This document shows, piece after piece, positions 41,610 to 43,583 of a DNA stretch of 43,583 nt. The stretch covers positions 1 to 43,583 of the forward strand of contig CAZHNS010000021.1 in the NCBI GenBank assembly GCA_964534175.1, in the 5' to 3' direction. The translations under genes were made by a program, and so were the position numbers. The DNA is from JAFGHJ01 sp964534175. GTDB lineage: Bacteria > Hydrothermota > UBA3072. The first letter of the stretch is position 1. Each line of letters begins with the position of its first letter. The notes below the pieces were generated by a model. That model did no database searches. It saw only the letters and a program-made list of their open reading frames with translations, and was not told where the DNA came from.

Positions 41610-42350
41610 TTAATCCTCTACATAAGGATAAAATCTTATCCAGTCTATAAGGTATATACATTCTATATTTTCTTCGGGAGGACCATTAATCCAGTGTTCA
41701 CTTGACCAAAAATTAAATTTGAGTTGATATTCTGAATCGATTACGATGGCATTCTCGCTATATGTGTAGGTTAGAAGAATCTCGTCATCAACAAACCACT
41801 CAACATATTCCGGGGTAATTTCGAAACCCCATACGTGAAAGTCCTCCGATGGGTTAAAGTCTAGCTCGATATCAGGATTGGTATTGAAACTATCAAAGCC
41901 GTCCGCGTGCACAGCAAAGTGAACCTCTCCCAAATCTCCGGCAAAAGTATAGGTTAAGAACTCGATATCTATTTCCTGTTTGGTGCCACTCCCGTCATCC
42001 CAATCGATAGTATACATCGAGTTCAGGACTCCCGGGACGGAAGAAGGTTTTAATCTTGCTTCCCAGCGGCCGTATAAAAACTCTTCACGAGTCTGAATCG
42101 CAGAACTCAAATAACCTTCTTCTGAATCATTTATAAAAATTAAGGTTAAATAACCATCTTCCGCATAGCATCTTTCTCGTCCAGTCTGACCGCCATGCTC
42201 AACCCAGGTCCCTATCTGCCATACCGATTCATCTATTTGCCCGTTATTGAAATCATCTTCAAATTGAACTTCCTCACCCGGATCGTTTAAATTGCAAGAT
42301 ATTATTGGCAAAAAACAAACGAGACAGATAATAAAAAATTTTTTATTCAT
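41610..42350 (-). CDS. GH16 family beta-glucanase lipoprotein
   Basis: A 246-residue protein with signal and lipobox IISC (Cys19). The jelly-roll GH16 domain has the catalytic motif ExDxE as QEIDIEF near residue 130, supported by GRWEARLKPSSVPGVLNSMY and HVWGFEITPEYVEWFVDDE. It probably cleaves beta-1,3/1,4-glucans (or related polymers) at the cell surface or periplasm, retaining mechanism. Its ATG overlaps the queH stop by 8 bp, so it is translationally coupled to an unrelated tRNA-modification gene. It may feed the GH2/GH3 and phosphorylase enzymes. Precise polymer unknown. Confidence 0.9.
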   Translation of the reverse strand: MNKKFFIICLVCFLPIISCNLNDPGEEVQFEDDFNNGQIDESVWQIGTWVEHGGQTGRERCYAEDGYLTLIFINDSEEGYLSSAIQTREEFLYGRWEARLKPSSVPGVLNSMYTIDWDDGSGTKQEIDIEFLTYTFAGDLGEVHFAVHADGFDSFNTNPDIELDFNPSEDFHVWGFEITPEYVEWFVDDEILLTYTYSENAIVIDSEYQLKFNFWSSEHWINGPPEENIECIYLIDWIRFYPYVED

Positions 42351-42924
42351 CTACTTTCTCCAGTTTTTCCCTTTTATTTCTTTCGTTGCGTTCTTTTAAA
42401 CTCAGGTTACAGCCGCAGTAATCCTGACGGGTAAGCCCAAGTTTTTTTGAAAGCTTAACACTTTCTTGGAATCCGTTATTTTTTTTGAAATTGAACCTCT
42501 CATAAATAACGCCAAATTCTTCCGCGGCGATTTCTCCAGCTTTGTTTAACATGTCGATTTTTTTATGAGGGCTTATACTCATTACGGTGGTAAAAGATTC
42601 AAAGCCTATAGAACTACAGAACTCAGCACTCCTCCGCAGGCGCAGCAGAAAACATTGAAAGCAGCGGTCTCCGCCTTCGGGAGTATCTTCATATCCTTTA
42701 ATCGCATCTTCCCAAGCATTAGGGTTGTAATCATCAGCAGAAAATGGAACGCCGTAATTCTTTGCGACCCACTCAGCTTCTCTTAGTCTGCCCTCATATT
42801 CTCCAGGGGGATATATATTAGGATTGCAGAAAAAAGAGTGGAGCTCATATTTATCTTTGAGTTCGGAGAGTACCCATGCCTCATCGGAGGCACAGCATAT
42901 ATGAAGTAGAAGTTTTTTATCCAT
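42343..42924 (-). CDS. queH: Epoxyqueuosine reductase QueH (DUF208)
   Basis: A 193-residue protein with the QueH pattern: LLLHICCASD at the start (Cys10, Cys11, Asp14), FFCNPNIYPPGEYEGRLREAEWV, GGDRCFQCFLLRLRRSAE, SISPHKKIDML and RQDYCGCNLSL. These cysteines hold the [4Fe-4S] and extra iron site that reduces epoxyqueuosine to queuosine in tRNA. It is a non-cobalamin alternative to QueG. No Shine-Dalgarno site precedes the ATG, and the predicted promoter is so close that the mRNA may be nearly leaderless. Confidence 0.94.
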   Translation of the reverse strand: MDKKLLLHICCASDEAWVLSELKDKYELHSFFCNPNIYPPGEYEGRLREAEWVAKNYGVPFSADDYNPNAWEDAIKGYEDTPEGGDRCFQCFLLRLRRSAEFCSSIGFESFTTVMSISPHKKIDMLNKAGEIAAEEFGVIYERFNFKKNNGFQESVKLSKKLGLTRQDYCGCNLSLKERNERNKREKLEKVDE

Positions 42925-42934
42925 ATATAAATTA

Positions 42935-42962
42935 AGTTAAGTTAAGCCTGATATTATGTCAA
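42935..42962 (-). promoter_or_regulatory. Predicted promoter of queH-GH16
   Basis: On the minus strand TTGACA (42962-42957), 16-bp spacer, TTAACT (42940-42935). The transcription start would be only a few bases before the queH ATG at 42924. Confidence 0.5.
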
Positions 42963-43043
42963 GTGCGACGAGAGGGTCGGGCCTTTTAACTATTTCTTAT
43001 TTATGCGTTTTTGTGCCTAATAAATATTTTTTCAAGAAACCCC

Positions 43044-43071
43044 TTGACAAATTTTAAAAAATGGGTATACT
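43044..43071 (+). promoter_or_regulatory. Predicted promoter of the fabF operon
   Basis: TTGACA (43044-43049), 16-bp spacer, TATACT (43066-43071). Confidence 0.75.
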
Positions 43072-43109
43072 GCTTTATGAAACAAAGTTCTTTGCAAACA
43101 GGAGGAAAA

Positions 43110-43181
43110 ATGTTAAAGAAGTTTGCTTGTGGAATAATTTTTAAATATTATATTAATAGACGGCAAGGGGGAATAAAATGA
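43110..43181 (+). CDS. Possible 23-residue ORF translationally coupled to fabF
   Basis: ATG 43110 follows an excellent ribosome site (aggagg, 4 nt spacing) and encodes MLKKFACGIIFKYYINRRQG plus GIK, ending in TGA that overlaps the fabF ATG (ATGA). The peptide is short and basic with a hydrophobic middle. It may be a leader peptide that couples translation, or the remnant of a lost gene. No family recognised. Confidence 0.45.
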   Translation: MLKKFACGIIFKYYINRRQGGIK

Positions 43182-43583
43182 GGAGAGTGGTAATAACCGG
43201 TATAGGAATAGTTTCTCCCATAGGTGTCGGAAAGAATGAGTTTTGGAAGTCCAGCGTCGAGGGTGTGTCCGGGATTAGCCGCATCAAAAAAATCGATACC
43301 TCTCAGTTAGAAACTAAAATTGCCGGAGAAGTCAAAAACTTCAATCCATCTTTGTATATCGAAAAATCTAAGTTGAGAATCCTGGATCGTTTTGCTCACT
43401 TGGGGGTATCGTCGGCAAAAATGGCGCTCGATGATTCCACGCTTGATATTGTTAAAATAAATCCGGAAAAGATTGGAGTTTGTGTTGGTTCCGGGCTTGG
43501 CGGTGTTCTTTTTCACGAAGAGCAAATGATAGCTATGAATGAATCCGGACTTAGAAAAGCTAATCCTCTGGGTGTTGTTATAG
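43178..43583 (+). CDS. fabF: Beta-ketoacyl-ACP synthase II, N-terminal part (window edge)
   Basis: The first 135 codons of a KAS II. RRVVITGIGIVSPIGVGKNEFWKSSVEGVSGI is the standard start. LDRFAHLGVSSAKMALDDS and GVCVGSGLGGV follow in order. The catalytic Cys-His-His triad lies beyond the window. It elongates acyl-ACP in fatty acid synthesis. ATG 43178 follows aaggggg, and overlaps the small upstream ORF by four bases. No acpP gene is found directly upstream, where it is often located. Confidence 0.92.
   Translation, partial: MRRVVITGIGIVSPIGVGKNEFWKSSVEGVSGISRIKKIDTSQLETKIAGEVKNFNPSLYIEKSKLRILDRFAHLGVSSAKMALDDSTLDIVKINPEKIGVCVGSGLGGVLFHEEQMIAMNESGLRKANPLGVVI

Overview
The window is an AT-rich chromosomal segment of a Gram-negative (TonB-dependent receptor, TonB, lipoproteins), strictly anaerobic or microaerophilic, saccharolytic bacterium. 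The anaerobic character comes from superoxide reductase, rubrerythrin, 2-oxoacid:ferredoxin oxidoreductase, electron-bifurcating NfnAB, a ferredoxin-thioredoxin-reductase-like enzyme and a lactate dehydrogenase. The mixture of families, the archaeal-type Ogg2, and the word-like low-complexity repeats between genes suggest a poorly cultured lineage. I cannot assign a phylum from the sequence alone. There are no rRNA or tRNA genes, insertion sequences or CRISPR arrays.

Layout. (1) 1-8732, minus strand: a five-gene phosphorolytic sugar operon, with cellobiose phosphorylase, an SSS symporter, a GPH symporter, a GH130 mannosyl phosphorylase and a second GH94 phosphorylase that runs off the left edge. 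(2) 9031-10068: Hsp20 and a PAS protein, transcribed divergently. (3) 10306-19799, plus strand: a long co-directional run. It starts with a sulfur/Fe-S block (TusA, DsrE-like, an IscS homologue without its PLP lysine, an IscU-DUF59 fusion, Nfu, an IscR-like Rrf2 regulator, a glutaredoxin-like protein, an FTR-rubredoxin fusion) and continues into an orphan PTS Enzyme I, KorAB and a D-2-hydroxyacid dehydrogenase. (4) 19938-25000: ferritin-like/VIT metal transporter, a DUF3857/transglutaminase lipoprotein, Ogg2, rubrerythrin and superoxide reductase. (5) 25221-29332: exported GH2 and GH3 glycosidases. (6) 29515-34843: metal-type uptake operon (TonB-dependent receptor, divergent ZnuA-like protein, ABC ATPase, permease, methyltransferase), followed by TonB. 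(7) 34923-36431: two envelope proteins of unknown function. (8) 36724-40023: rpiA and nfnAB. (9) 40024-40438: a structured repeat region. (10) 40439-43583: GT4 glycosyltransferase, GH16 lipoprotein, QueH and the start of fabF.

How the genes fit together. Exported GH16, GH2 and GH3 enzymes could cut beta-glycans. The SSS and GPH symporters could import the resulting disaccharides, and the GH94/GH130 phosphorylases would split them with phosphate, saving ATP. RpiA, KorAB, lactate dehydrogenase and NfnAB belong to downstream carbon and redox metabolism.

The most unusual element is the sulfur block. The cysteine desulfurase homologue keeps its mobile-loop cysteine but has lost at least four PLP-site residues, including the Schiff-base lysine (Thr207). 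It sits between TusA/DsrE-type sulfur carriers and an IscU-DUF59 fusion. This fits a sulfur relay that builds Fe-S clusters from sulfide or persulfide rather than from cysteine. Other points of interest are a metal-binding protein lacking two of its four usual ligands, a tandem hairpin-forming repeat enclosed by a 17-bp inverted repeat, and the intergenic repeat family.
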